Program-made: the position numbers and the translations under genes
Notes under the pieces: model-generated
Database searches by the model: none
Told to the model about the DNA's origin: nothing
Seen by the model: only the letters and a program-made list of their open reading frames with translations
Origin: Intestinibacillus sp050255995
GTDB lineage: Bacteria > Bacillota > Clostridia > Oscillospirales > Butyricicoccaceae
Direction of reading: 5' to 3'
DNA length: 64,000 bases
Assembly: GCA_050255995.1 (NCBI GenBank)
Contig: JBFWIM010000001.1
Span: 3,019 to 67,018, forward strand
Shown here: piece after piece, positions 9,295 through 17,137 of the stretch
Numbering within the stretch: the stretch's first letter is position 1
Layout of the letters: each line of letters opens with the position of its first letter

Positions 9295-9311
9295 ACCAGT
9301 ACAAGAGCATG

Positions 9312-9344
9312 AAAAAAGCACCTCCGAACCGGAGGTGCTTTTTT
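9312..9344. terminator. Bidirectional intrinsic terminator between cysS and oadB
   Basis: A 15-bp stem (aaaaaagcacctccg and its complement) with loop AAC and T-runs on both strands, serving the convergent cysS (+) and decarboxylase operon (-). Confidence 0.92.
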
Positions 9345-9360
9345 GTACGCAATGCGTCAA

Positions 9361-10497
9361 TCAGGCGCCGAATACCTTGAGCATGAAGCCCGCGGCGACC
9401 GCGGAGCCGATAACGCCCGCGACGTTCGGACCCATGGCGTGCATCAGCAGGAAGTTCGCCGGGTTGGCCTTCTGGCCTTCCACCTGCGAAACGCGCGCCG
9501 CCATCGGCACGGCGGAAACGCCGGCGGAGCCGATCAGCGGGTTGACCTTGCCGCCGGAAAGCTTGTACATCACCTTGCCGAACAGCACGCCGCCGACTGT
9601 GGACAGCAGGAACGCCAGCAGACCAAGGATGATGATCTTGATGGTTTCCCAGGTCAGGAAGGTGGAGGCAAGCGCCTTGCACCCAACGGACAGACCGAGG
9701 AAGATTGTGACGATGTTGATGAGCGCGTTCTGCGCGGTATCGGATAGGCGGTCTACCACGCCGCACTCGCGGAACAGGTTGCCCAGCATCAGCGTGCCGA
9801 TCAGCGGGGCGGTGTCCGGAATGAGCAGGATGACGATGATGGCAACCGCGATCGGGAAGACGATCTTCTCGGTCTTGGAAACCGGACGGAGCTGCTCCAT
9901 CTTGACCTCGCGCTCCTTCTGCGTGGTCAGTAGGCGCATAATCGGCGGCTGGATCAGCGGGATGAGCGCCATGTAAGAGTACGCCGCGATGGCGATGGCG
10001 GGCAGGTAGCTGATTGCCAGACGGGAGGCGACCAGAATGGAGGTCGGGCCGTCCGCGCCGCCGATGACGCCGATGGCGGCTGCAACCGCGGGTTCAAAGC
10101 CGAGCGCCAGCGCGAGCAGAAAGGCGGAGAAAATACCGAGCTGCGCCGCCGCACCCAGAAGCAGGGAAGACGGGCGCGCGATCAGCGGACCGAAGTCGGT
10201 CATCGCGCCGATGCCAAGGAAGATGATGGACGGATAAATCGCCTTTTCAACACCCTGGTAGAAGAACCAGAACAGGCCGGTTCCCTCGTTCAGAATGCCG
10301 GTCAGCGGGAAGTTCGCCATCAGAACGCCGAAAGCAATCGGCACGAGCAGCAGAGGCTCGAACTTCTTGACAATGCCGAGGTATAGGAGCACACAGGCGA
10401 CAATGATCATAACGAGGCTGCGGGGATCCTGGATCAGCGCGGCAAAGCCGGACTCGCCCAGGAGCTTTTCCATGACCGCTATGAAGGAGAATTGCAT
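9361..10497 (-). CDS. oadB: Na+-translocating oxaloacetate decarboxylase, beta subunit
   Basis: Integral membrane subunit (378 residues, about ten hydrophobic segments) that decarboxylates carboxybiotin and couples this to sodium export. Family-typical sequences are GVLMANFPLTG, IYPSIIFLGIGAMTDFGPLI, GVIGGADGPTSI and the C-terminal NFLLMHAMGPNVAGVIGSAVAAG. GGAGGAG precedes the start. It is the last gene of the operon oadA-oadG-biotin carrier-oadB. The same subunit occurs in methylmalonyl-CoA and glutaconyl-CoA decarboxylases; the oxaloacetate assignment rests on the alpha subunit. Confidence 0.94.
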   Translation of the reverse strand: MQFSFIAVMEKLLGESGFAALIQDPRSLVMIIVACVLLYLGIVKKFEPLLLVPIAFGVLMANFPLTGILNEGTGLFWFFYQGVEKAIYPSIIFLGIGAMTDFGPLIARPSSLLLGAAAQLGIFSAFLLALALGFEPAVAAAIGVIGGADGPTSILVASRLAISYLPAIAIAAYSYMALIPLIQPPIMRLLTTQKEREVKMEQLRPVSKTEKIVFPIAVAIIVILLIPDTAPLIGTLMLGNLFRECGVVDRLSDTAQNALINIVTIFLGLSVGCKALASTFLTWETIKIIILGLLAFLLSTVGGVLFGKVMYKLSGGKVNPLIGSAGVSAVPMAARVSQVEGQKANPANFLLMHAMGPNVAGVIGSAVAAGFMLKVFGA

Positions 10498-10512
10498 GAT
10501 TTTCTCCTCCTT

Positions 10513-10890
10513 TTATAGCGTGCACAGCACAGAGCCGGTCTCTACCGTCGCGCCCTGAGAAACCGCAACCGAAGATACCGTGCCGTCGTGCGGCGCAAAA
10601 ATTTCGTTTTCCATCTTCATGGCTTCCAGGATAAACAGCACGTCGCCGCGCTTGACCGCCTGTCCGGCGGAGCACTTGACCTGCAGTATGGTACCGGGCA
10701 TCGGGGAGACGATGGGTTCGCCGCCCGCGGGGGTGCCGGCAACCGGCGCGGGGGCAGGAGCCGCGGCAGGCGCCGCCGCGGCGGGCGCGGGGGCGGCAAC
10801 AGGCGCGTCACCCTTGAGAACCGCGGTCGCCTGGCCCTTTTCCACTTCTACTTCATACTGCTTACCGTTCAGCGTTACAACATATTTCAT
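10513..10890 (-). CDS. Biotin carboxyl carrier subunit of the Na+-pumping decarboxylase
   Basis: 125-residue carrier with an N-terminal beta segment (MKYVVTLNGKQYEVEVEKG), an Ala/Pro-rich flexible linker (about residues 29-58) and a biotinyl domain with the EAMKMEN motif (biotinylated Lys about residue 92). It shuttles the carboxyl group from the alpha to the beta subunit. The ATG at 10890 follows GAGGGGG; an upstream in-frame start would run into oadG. The carrier is a separate protein here, as in methylmalonyl-CoA decarboxylase gamma, rather than fused to oadA. Confidence 0.93.
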   Translation of the reverse strand: MKYVVTLNGKQYEVEVEKGQATAVLKGDAPVAAPAPAAAAPAAAPAPAPVAGTPAGGEPIVSPMPGTILQVKCSAGQAVKRGDVLFILEAMKMENEIFAPHDGTVSSVAVSQGATVETGSVLCTL

Positions 10891-10906
10891 TTGAATTTCC
10901 CCCTCT

Positions 10907-11227
10907 TTAAACAGCCTTGATGTGCTTGAAGACGAGCTCGGACAGCGGTATGCCGGTCTCATCGCTTACAATTGCCATAATGCAGGCGGCAGTCAGGTCG
11001 TCCACGCCGGTCAGCTGCACCGGAGCAGGCGCTGCCGGGCGCGGAGCGGCGGCCACGGGCGCAGGCGCTGCAGCGGCAACCGGCGCCTTATTGCCGGACA
11101 GAGAGCCGACAATTTTGGAAATCGCGACAATCATCAGGCTGAGGACGCCCAGCATGATAAAGACCACCACAAAGCCGGAAAGCGCGATCAGCAGCGCTTC
11201 GGGGGCGGTTAAACTTGTGATACCCAT
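10907..11227 (-). CDS. oadG: Oxaloacetate decarboxylase gamma-type small membrane subunit
   Basis: 106 residues: one transmembrane helix (about 10-36, LLIALSGFVVVFIMLGVLSLMIV) followed by an Ala/Pro-rich linker and a short conserved C-terminal segment (LTAACIMAIVSDETGIPLSELVFKHIKAV). It anchors and assembles the complex. It starts 3 bases after the oadA stop, with AGGAGG inside the end of oadA. The family is poorly conserved; the call relies on topology and operon position as much as on sequence. Confidence 0.85.
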   Translation of the reverse strand: MGITSLTAPEALLIALSGFVVVFIMLGVLSLMIVAISKIVGSLSGNKAPVAAAAPAPVAAAPRPAAPAPVQLTGVDDLTAACIMAIVSDETGIPLSELVFKHIKAV

Positions 11228-11230
11228 GGC

Positions 11231-12661
11231 TTACTTGACCTCCTTGATGCTGTAGGTGACCTTGAGCGGTTTTTCGCGGTCGCGTTTTGCGAAATACTGC
11301 TCCGCCTGCTGCGGGAAGGCAATATAAGAGAGCACATCCTCTTCGGAATGCGCCCGGTCGCCCAGGTGCTTCTGCGCGTCGGCGAACTCCGGAGCGAGAG
11401 TATCCGCAAAACGGCCCTGGAGGGGCTGCTCGTCGCCGAGCACCTTTTCGGCGAGCGCGGGGTCGATCGGGCCGGGGGCCTTGCCGTATTCGCCGCGGAT
11501 ATACGCCTTGATTTCCTTGCCGATGTTCTTGTAACGCTCGCCAACCAGCACGTTGACGGTCGCCTGCACGCCGACCATCTGGGAAAGCGGCGTGACGAGC
11601 GGCGGATAGCCAAGATCCTTTCGCACGCGCGGCGTTTCCGCGAGCACCTCGTCGAGGCGGTCCACCGCGTTCTGCGCCTTGAGCTGCGCCACGAGGTTGG
11701 ACAGCATGCCGCCCGGGATCTGATAAACCAGAGCGTCGGCCTTGGTGCCCAGGACATAGGGGTCGAGCGTGCCTTCGGCAATGAACTTGTCCCGCACGGG
11801 AACAAAGAAGTCGTTGACTTTTTTCAGCGCGTCCGTGTCGACGCCGCAGTCGTACCCCATCTGGGTGAGGGTATAGGTCAGAGATTCGGTGGCCGGCTGG
11901 CTGGTGCCGCCCGCAAAGCAGGAGATCGCGCAGTCGATGCCGGCCGCACCTGCTTCGGCAGCCTTGAGATAGGTCATTGCGCCGAGGCCGGTGGTCGCGT
12001 GGGTATGAACGAAAACCGGAAGCTTGATCGCCTGCTTCAGGGCGGTTACCAGATCAAAGCATTCCTTGGGGCTCATGATGCCGGCCATGTCCTTGATGAC
12101 CAGACTGTTGCAGCCCATCGCCTCGATTTCCCTGCCCAGGCCGACATACATTTCGAGATTGTGGATCGGGCTGAGAGTATAGCAGATTGCGCCCTGCGCG
12201 TGGCCGCCGGCCTTGAGGCATTCGTCAACGGCGGTGCGGATGTTGCGCAGGTCGTTGAGCGCATCAAAAATCCGGATGATGTCCATGCCGTTTTCGATGG
12301 ACTTACGCACAAAACGGCGCACGGTGTCGTCGGAATAGTGGTGATAGCCGAGAAGGTTCTGGCCGCGCAGAAGCATTTGCAGCTTGGTGTTTTTCATGTG
12401 GGACTTAATGGTTCGCAGACGCTCCCACGGGTCTTCGCCCAGATACCGCAGGCAGGAATCAAAGGTTGCACCGCCCCAGCACTCAACGGAATAGTATCCC
12501 GCCTTGTCCATCAGGTCGAGCACATCCTTAAAGTCGCTCAGCGGCAGACGCGTGGCCATCAGAGACTGGTTCGCGTCGCGCAGGACGGTTTCTGTGATAT
12601 GCATTTTCAACGTTTTCTCACTCCCATTTCTTAGTCGCTTGTTTGTATCTATGTCCTTCAA
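11231..12661 (-). CDS. oadA: Oxaloacetate decarboxylase alpha subunit (carboxyltransferase)
   Basis: Carboxyltransferase that moves the oxaloacetate carboxyl to biotin. The TIM-barrel start is HITETVLRDANQSLMATRL and the PYC_OADA conserved domain follows. The 476-residue protein ends after the conserved domain and has no biotinyl domain, which is supplied by the separate carrier gene. Two starts are possible: TTG 12661 (AAGGA 6 bases upstream, but the predicted transcript start lies almost at that RBS) or ATG 12604 (homologous N-termini begin about here; GGGAG is 16 bases upstream). I give the longer frame, though the internal ATG fits the family better. Confidence 0.9.
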   Translation of the reverse strand: MKDIDTNKRLRNGSEKTLKMHITETVLRDANQSLMATRLPLSDFKDVLDLMDKAGYYSVECWGGATFDSCLRYLGEDPWERLRTIKSHMKNTKLQMLLRGQNLLGYHHYSDDTVRRFVRKSIENGMDIIRIFDALNDLRNIRTAVDECLKAGGHAQGAICYTLSPIHNLEMYVGLGREIEAMGCNSLVIKDMAGIMSPKECFDLVTALKQAIKLPVFVHTHATTGLGAMTYLKAAEAGAAGIDCAISCFAGGTSQPATESLTYTLTQMGYDCGVDTDALKKVNDFFVPVRDKFIAEGTLDPYVLGTKADALVYQIPGGMLSNLVAQLKAQNAVDRLDEVLAETPRVRKDLGYPPLVTPLSQMVGVQATVNVLVGERYKNIGKEIKAYIRGEYGKAPGPIDPALAEKVLGDEQPLQGRFADTLAPEFADAQKHLGDRAHSEEDVLSYIAFPQQAEQYFAKRDREKPLKVTYSIKEVK

Positions 12662-12676
12662 ACCAATTCCTTAACA

Positions 12677-12682
12677 ATTATA
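12677..12682 (-). promoter_or_regulatory. -10 element of the decarboxylase operon promoter
   Basis: TATAAT on the minus strand, 16 bases before the TTG candidate start of oadA. No good -35 is seen at 17 bp; an overlapping TGGTATGCT upstream could act as an extended -10. Confidence 0.55.
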
Positions 12683-12787
12683 TCATAGCATACCAGCCTG
12701 ATAAGTAAAATAACTTTATTGCTATTTTGTACAAACTATCCTGATTTAATCCAGCTTACAAGGCAGAGTGACAATATGTGAAACCGG

Positions 12788-12816
12788 TTGACAGCAGAAG
12801 GATTTTCCGGTATGAT
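12788..12816 (+). promoter_or_regulatory. Promoter for tRNA-Arg
   Basis: TTGACA (12788-12793), exactly 17 bp, TATGAT (12811-12816). The only gene downstream is the tRNA, about 150 bases away, so the primary transcript would have an unusually long 5' leader. Confidence 0.75.
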
Positions 12817-12969
12817 AATGGAAGATTGCCCTCATGCAAATGCCTGTGCGACAGGCAATCGAGGCCGGATGCGGCATGGAAAAGCGGCTCTCAGCCGGAC
12901 AGAGTGTTCCCTCTTTCAGACAGGCGCCGGAGCGTCCCCAGCCGGATTTGGCATGAAAATTTGATATTT

Positions 12970-13046
12970 GCCCTTGTAGCTCAGATGGATAGAGCGACCG
13001 CCTCCTAAGCGGTAGGTCAGCGGTTCGAATCCGCTCAAGGGTGCCA
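12970..13046 (+). tRNA. tRNA-Arg (anticodon CCU, reads AGG)
   Basis: A complete cloverleaf: acceptor GCCCTTG / CAAGGGT, D-arm with GTAGCTCAGATGGATAGAGC, anticodon stem ACCGC/GCGGT around loop CTCCTAA, and T-loop GGTTCGAATCC. The discriminator is G and CCA is encoded. The anticodon CCT at the centre of the 7-base loop assigns Arg. Confidence 0.96.
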
Positions 13047-13051
13047 CGCAA

Positions 13052-13084
13052 CCCGCCGGAGCAAAACCTCCGGCGGGTTTTTTC
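13052..13084 (+). terminator. Intrinsic terminator after tRNA-Arg
   Basis: A 10-bp GC-rich stem (cccgccggag / ctccggcggg) with a CAAAAC loop, followed by a run of six T. Confidence 0.92.
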
Positions 13085-13129
13085 CATGCAAATTTTTGTT
13101 TCCACACGGGGGCAATGGCGGTTACGGTG

Positions 13130-13300
13130 AGCGGAGGTTCCCCTGAAATAGCGACTTCTTGTTATCAGGGGACAGGCATGGTTGACTTGGGCGTAGAAGC
13201 GGTGTGGAACAGATTACCGCAAAATCCGTGCTGTGAAACGGCCAGGATTTTGCGGGATGCGAGCCAATCCGGCCGGCATGCGAGGCGCCGGTTTTGTTTG
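13130..13300 (+). other. Unassigned structured stretch before the GGDEF gene (candidate regulatory RNA)
   Basis: This 320-base gene-free stretch holds several inverted repeats. TCCCCTGA (13139-13146) pairs with TCAGGGGA (13165-13172). CCGCAAAATCC (13217-13227) pairs perfectly with GGATTTTGCGG (13245-13255). GCGGT (13199-13203) could instead capture ACCGC (13216-13220), so the two pairings exclude each other. A small stem CCGGC/GCCGG (13273-13291) before TTTTGTTT looks like a weak terminator. The layout resembles a riboswitch expression platform, but no known class could be matched with confidence. Confidence 0.4.
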
Positions 13301-13377
13301 CTGTACAGGGGCAGGAATCCGGCTGATGTAATTGCATAAAATATCTTCAAAATGTAGATTTGCTTATGACGGCGTAG

Positions 13378-13383
13378 TATAAT
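13378..13383 (+). promoter_or_regulatory. -10 element before the GGDEF gene
   Basis: TATAAT located 42 bases before the preferred GTG start; the -35 region (TAGATT at 13355-13360) is weak. A promoter here would leave the structured stretch upstream outside the mRNA. Confidence 0.4.
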
Positions 13384-13425
13384 AAAACAATAAGCTGACA
13401 ATATTGCCTGATGCTGAGGGAAAAC

Positions 13426-14574
13426 GTGAACGAAATTAGTGGGAATTCAATTATCGATGAAATTCAAAATGAATACAGACGGATCGATAACAACTGGCTG
13501 AAGCTGCATTATAAGACCTTTATCGTGCTTGTACTGTTCGGGTTTCTGGTCGAGATCGTCCTTGGAACGGCGTGGTACGTTATGGGGTATATTGCAATTC
13601 CTCTGCCCATCTACGTCCTGAAATATATTGTTGCGCCGCTTTTTTGCAACTTCTGTCTCATCGTTGTCGGCACATGGGCAATGTATTCTCTCAGGCTGGC
13701 ACAGCTCGCCAGGGCGTATATTATTTCCCTGTTGTTTGTGGGCATTTGTTTTGTATTTTTTTCCGTCCACAGTATTTTTCATTCACTTTATCTGATTTTT
13801 GCCCTACCGATGATGGTGACGGTGGTATACGGCAATTATACGCTGACGACCATAACCTCAGGGGCCAGCATTATAGCGAAAGTCCTGTCCGAACTGTTTG
13901 TCGAATGGGATCCGGATAAGTTTTATCCGCTGGCAAGCTTCGTTACATTGGGGGATTTCATTGTTTCCACTTGCGCTTTATGCGCGTTTTATATCGCCAG
14001 CATCAGTATCATTCGCTTTGAAAAGCAGAAAAACTCCGCCAGCATCAAAAAAGAGATCGAACGTCAGAAAAAGCTGCTGACCGACGAGCTGACTGAAGTG
14101 TATAACCGAACCGCTCTGCAAAACGCGTTTCAGCATATGGATACGGACACATCGGATACGGCCTATGCTTTTGCCATGATTGACCTTGATAATTTCAAAC
14201 AGATTAACGATACGCTGGGGCATGCCAAAGGAGACCAATGCCTTGAGGAATTCGGCCGCATTTTAAGAAAACACTGTGCCGATGCAGCTCGTGCCGACGC
14301 GGTTCCCTTTCGTTTCGGCGGCGACGAGTTTTGCATTATTTTTCAAAATAAAACAGCGGAGCAGATCATGGAGATCTGCAAAGGTATTCAGAGCGACCTG
14401 AGGCAATGCGAGATGAACGATGTCTGCAACCTGCTGACTGCCAGCTTTGGCATTGCATTCCGGGTGGAGCAGATGTATTCCGGGCGGCTGCTCCGGAATA
14501 CCGACCAGGCGCTGTACCGCGCCAAAAAGACCAGAGACGCCATCTGCTTTCATGAAGACGGGGAGCAGGGGTAA
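13426..14574 (+). CDS. Membrane-bound diguanylate cyclase (GGDEF)
   Basis: Predicted c-di-GMP synthase: about six hydrophobic segments in the first 190 residues, a short coiled linker, then a GGDEF domain that starts at DELTEVYNRTAL and has an intact active-site motif RFGGDEF (GGDEF codons 14317-14331). The GTG at 13426 is preferred because GAGGG lies 5 bases upstream; the ATG at 13411 has no ribosome site. The gene is visibly more AT-rich than its neighbours. It stands alone between two terminators. The membrane part gives no obvious ligand. Confidence 0.9.
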   Translation: MNEISGNSIIDEIQNEYRRIDNNWLKLHYKTFIVLVLFGFLVEIVLGTAWYVMGYIAIPLPIYVLKYIVAPLFCNFCLIVVGTWAMYSLRLAQLARAYIISLLFVGICFVFFSVHSIFHSLYLIFALPMMVTVVYGNYTLTTITSGASIIAKVLSELFVEWDPDKFYPLASFVTLGDFIVSTCALCAFYIASISIIRFEKQKNSASIKKEIERQKKLLTDELTEVYNRTALQNAFQHMDTDTSDTAYAFAMIDLDNFKQINDTLGHAKGDQCLEEFGRILRKHCADAARADAVPFRFGGDEFCIIFQNKTAEQIMEICKGIQSDLRQCEMNDVCNLLTASFGIAFRVEQMYSGRLLRNTDQALYRAKKTRDAICFHEDGEQG

Positions 14575-14611
14575 GCGGCTGCGCGCGGCAGCCCTTTCCG
14601 AATATGTGAAC

Positions 14612-14650
14612 AAAAAACCTCCGTCCACAGCATTGTGGACGGAGGTTTTA
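14612..14650. terminator. Bidirectional terminator after the GGDEF gene
   Basis: A 16-bp stem (aaaacctccgtccaca and its complement) with loop GCAT and T/A runs on both sides, serving the GGDEF gene (+) and the secG operon (-). Confidence 0.92.
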
Positions 14651-14687
14651 TCACAGTTTCTCAAAGGCGGCCAAAGCAAACGCGTGT

Positions 14688-14918
14688 CTATCGCGCATCG
14701 GCCGCACCGATCGCGCCGCACAACAGCAGAAAAGCCGCGGAAGCGATGGCAAAAATGACAGCCAGACGGTAATACCGCGCGGCGGCGGCACGCGTTTCGT
14801 CGTCGTCCTTTTCACCGCGCTGGAGCGCGCCCTCAAGCGACGCCATGCGCACGCGCAGGACAAACGAAACCACCGCGCACAGGCCAAACAGGCCCAGCAG
14901 CACATATTGCAACAGCAT
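14688..14918 (-). CDS. Small hypothetical membrane protein downstream of secG (76 aa)
   Basis: 76 residues with hydrophobic segments at about 1-22 and 51-72 separated by a charged stretch (GALQRGEKDDDETRAAAARY). Not recognised. It begins 8 bases after the secG stop and is probably co-transcribed with it; the secG promoter is the only one seen. Confidence 0.55.
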   Translation of the reverse strand: MLLQYVLLGLFGLCAVVSFVLRVRMASLEGALQRGEKDDDETRAAAARYYRLAVIFAIASAAFLLLCGAIGAADAR

Positions 14919-14925
14919 AGCGGCT

Positions 14926-15171
14926 TCAGCCGGCGTTCGGGATCAGGTTGAGCACGATCGCCAGCGCCACAAACAGGAATGCGATGACTGTGGTGATTTT
15001 GGACAGAATGGCGTCCATGCCGCGGGATTTATTGTTGCTGAAAAAGGTATCCATGCCTCCGGCAATGGTGCCCAGTCCCTGGGACTTGCCGTGCTGCAGC
15101 AGAATGGTAACAATCAGGAAGAGGCACGCGAGCACCTCGATGACCGACAGGGCGAACTTGAGCGTTCCCAT
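14926..15171 (-). CDS. secG: Preprotein translocase subunit SecG
   Basis: 81-residue two-helix subunit of the SecYEG channel. Helix 1 (about 4-24) is followed by the conserved loop LLQHGKSQGLGTIAGGMDTFF and helix 2 (about 55-76). The ATG at 15171 has GGAGGT 10 bases upstream; the in-frame ATA-preceded upstream start would leave no room for it. Confidence 0.93.
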   Translation of the reverse strand: MGTLKFALSVIEVLACLFLIVTILLQHGKSQGLGTIAGGMDTFFSNNKSRGMDAILSKITTVIAFLFVALAIVLNLIPNAG

Positions 15172-15252
15172 AAATTTACGACCTCCAAAAATCAAGAAAA
15201 TACTTTACAAATCATACGGTTCGGTCTTGCAGACAAACCTTGCGTACATAGC

Positions 15253-15281
15253 ATCATATCATAAATAAATACGTCTGACAA
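15253..15281 (-). promoter_or_regulatory. secG promoter
   Basis: Minus-strand TTGTCA (15276-15281), 17 bp, TATGAT (15253-15258). Confidence 0.75.
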
Positions 15282-15381
15282 GGGTTATTGCGAGAAAAAA
15301 GGGGAAAAAATATGGTTTATACCCCGGAAAACGCACTGTGACGCCTGATGGCCGGCACGCAGCCAAAACGGCGCCGTATCC

Positions 15382-15906
15382 TCAGCCGAGCCTTTTTACC
15401 GTCGGCCTGAGGCGGTCGCCCAGCGTGTCGCCAAGCTTGTTCGTCAGAATTGTGCCCGCCGACAGATCAACCACCGCGACGCGCACGCTCGACCAGCCCC
15501 GGGCAGGCGCCTGATGGCGCACGTCGTGCGCATATTTTTTGACACGCTTGTGCAGGCTGTGGTCAAAATGGTCGGTTACCAGCACGAGCGAAAACAGAGA
15601 GAACTCATGCAGTTGATCCGCCTCTACCAGATTGTCATGCACGCGGGTGATGTAGTCCAGCGCTTCCTCAAGGCCCTCCCCGGTCAGTTCTTGCATGGGA
15701 ATGAACAGGCAGCGCTCGTGGCAGTGGGTTTTCACCCCGGTCGGGATCAGGCCAAACGGCTTCCGCTCGCCTTCCAGGTCAAAGGAGGCGTCGAGCGCGA
15801 TCCAGCGCCCCTCAACCAGAGTGTCGCGCCGCGTGGTGAAGTCCTTGCGCATATCTTCCTCGGCTGCGTTAAGCAGCTGCTCGAACAGTGCGGAAAAATC
15901 GGTCAT
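15382..15906 (-). CDS. Conserved hypothetical protein (174 aa)
   Basis: Not recognised. A soluble acidic protein of 174 residues, with an N-terminal FSALFEQLLNAAEEDMRKDF helix and a central LFIPMQELTGEGLEEALDYITRVHDNLVEADQLHEFSLF region. It follows the nucleotidyltransferase gene by 20 bases on the same strand, so it is probably the second gene of that operon. No catalytic motif could be read. Confidence 0.6.
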   Translation of the reverse strand: MTDFSALFEQLLNAAEEDMRKDFTTRRDTLVEGRWIALDASFDLEGERKPFGLIPTGVKTHCHERCLFIPMQELTGEGLEEALDYITRVHDNLVEADQLHEFSLFSLVLVTDHFDHSLHKRVKKYAHDVRHQAPARGWSSVRVAVVDLSAGTILTNKLGDTLGDRLRPTVKRLG

Positions 15907-15926
15907 TTCAAATGCCTTCTTTCTGT

Positions 15927-16832
15927 TCAGAATACGGCGGGATAGATGCCCTGTCCGGTCAGCGCCGCAATGGCCTGCTGCACGGCCGGCTTATCCTCGC
16001 GATAGGTCACGCCGAACCAACGCGCCGGCGTGGTCAGCACGCGGGCGGTCGCTTTGCCCGCACGGATGAGTTCATCCACTGCAAAGGGCAGGTACAGCTC
16101 GGCCTTTTCCGGGTTTAAGGGAAGCTCTTTCGCAACGAAGCGGCGCAGCATTCCTGTCAGCTCCTCCAAAAACGAGGGCGTAAAGCCCCAGACGTTGAGC
16201 GAAACGGGCGTACCCTCGGGAAGCTCGCCCCCTTCGCAGCGGATCACGCCGTCCGGTTCGCGGCGTATGGCTGTGCGCTCGATGATCGAGGTCAGGTTCC
16301 CGGCCGCATCGGTCCGGCACACCCCGCGCGACACCGTGCCGTTTTCGGTGAGGGTATTTTCCAGACGGTAGCCGACCATGCAGTAGCGGTAGGTTTCATC
16401 GTCGCGCGCATCCTTCAGAAAGTCATACAGCGCCGCGAACGCTTCCGCGCCGTAAAAATCATCGGCATTGATGACTGCAAAGGGCGCGCCGCCGACCGCT
16501 TCGCGCGCGCACCATACGGCGTGGCCGGTGCCGAGCGGCTTTTGGCGCCCCGCAGGCGCCGGGCTGCCCTCGGGCAGGCGGTCGACGGTCTGGTAGACGT
16601 AGGAGACCTCCATCGTTTCCGCGGCGCGGCGGCCAATGGCTTCTTCAAAGCTCTCCCGCAGCTCCGGGCGTATGATAAACACCACGCGCCGGAAGCCCGC
16701 GCGATAAGCGTCGTAGAGCGAGTAATCCATGATGATCTGGCCGTTTGGGCCGACGGGATCAATTTGCTTGAGGCCGCCGTAGCGTGAGCCCATGCCGGCC
16801 GCCATCACAACCAGAACCGGCTGCTTTGTCAT
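15927..16832 (-). CDS. Sugar-phosphate nucleotidyltransferase family protein
   Basis: 301-residue NTP_transferase-fold protein. The N-terminal signature is AAGMGSRYGGLKQ (the G-x-G-x-R loop with the following Lys), and an FAVINADDFYG segment supplies the metal-binding Asp. It could make an NDP-sugar, but the sugar and nucleotide cannot be read. The ATG at 16832 has AAAGGA 11 bases upstream; the ATG at 16844 sits on that ribosome site. Transcribed from a clear promoter at 16896-16924. Confidence 0.82.
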   Translation of the reverse strand: MTKQPVLVVMAAGMGSRYGGLKQIDPVGPNGQIIMDYSLYDAYRAGFRRVVFIIRPELRESFEEAIGRRAAETMEVSYVYQTVDRLPEGSPAPAGRQKPLGTGHAVWCAREAVGGAPFAVINADDFYGAEAFAALYDFLKDARDDETYRYCMVGYRLENTLTENGTVSRGVCRTDAAGNLTSIIERTAIRREPDGVIRCEGGELPEGTPVSLNVWGFTPSFLEELTGMLRRFVAKELPLNPEKAELYLPFAVDELIRAGKATARVLTTPARWFGVTYREDKPAVQQAIAALTGQGIYPAVF

Positions 16833-16895
16833 ATTTCGTTCCATCCTTTTATTCTTTGTAGATCGTCTGGGGAAAATCAAGCTGTGAACAAATTT

Positions 16896-16924
16896 ATTAT
16901 ATCCTCTGCCGGAAACGATTACAA
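16896..16924 (-). promoter_or_regulatory. Promoter of the nucleotidyltransferase operon
   Basis: Minus-strand TTGTAA (16919-16924), 17 bp, TATAAT (16896-16901). Confidence 0.8.
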
Positions 16925-17048
16925 GGGTGATTGCGGCAGGTTGTGTGCGCCGTGGTGAAAAACGCATTATTTGCGGCGGGGTCGGATGCACATTTTTGTA
17001 TAATAAATAAAAACATTTCTGCAAATGCGTGAACGTGGATGGAATCGA

Positions 17049-17077
17049 TTGCAAATGGGAGGCAAAAGTGTTAAACT
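17049..17077 (+). promoter_or_regulatory. Candidate promoter of pyk
   Basis: TTGCAA (17049-17054), 17 bp, TAAACT (17072-17077), giving an mRNA leader of about 55 bases. The remainder of the divergent gap 16833-17137 shows nothing else. Confidence 0.6.
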
Positions 17078-17137
17078 AATAACGTTTTGATGATGTAAAA
17101 AAAGAATGAGAATGTATGCAAAAGGTGAGGTTATTAT

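Noticed and set aside
13130..13300. Cobalamin riboswitch
   Set aside because: Some segments look alike, but the central conserved core and the B12-box pattern could not be aligned in order; kept only as an unclassified structure.
13115..13339. A 74-codon plus-strand frame before the GGDEF gene
   Set aside because: No ribosome site, lies across strong inverted repeats, and has no recognisable sequence.
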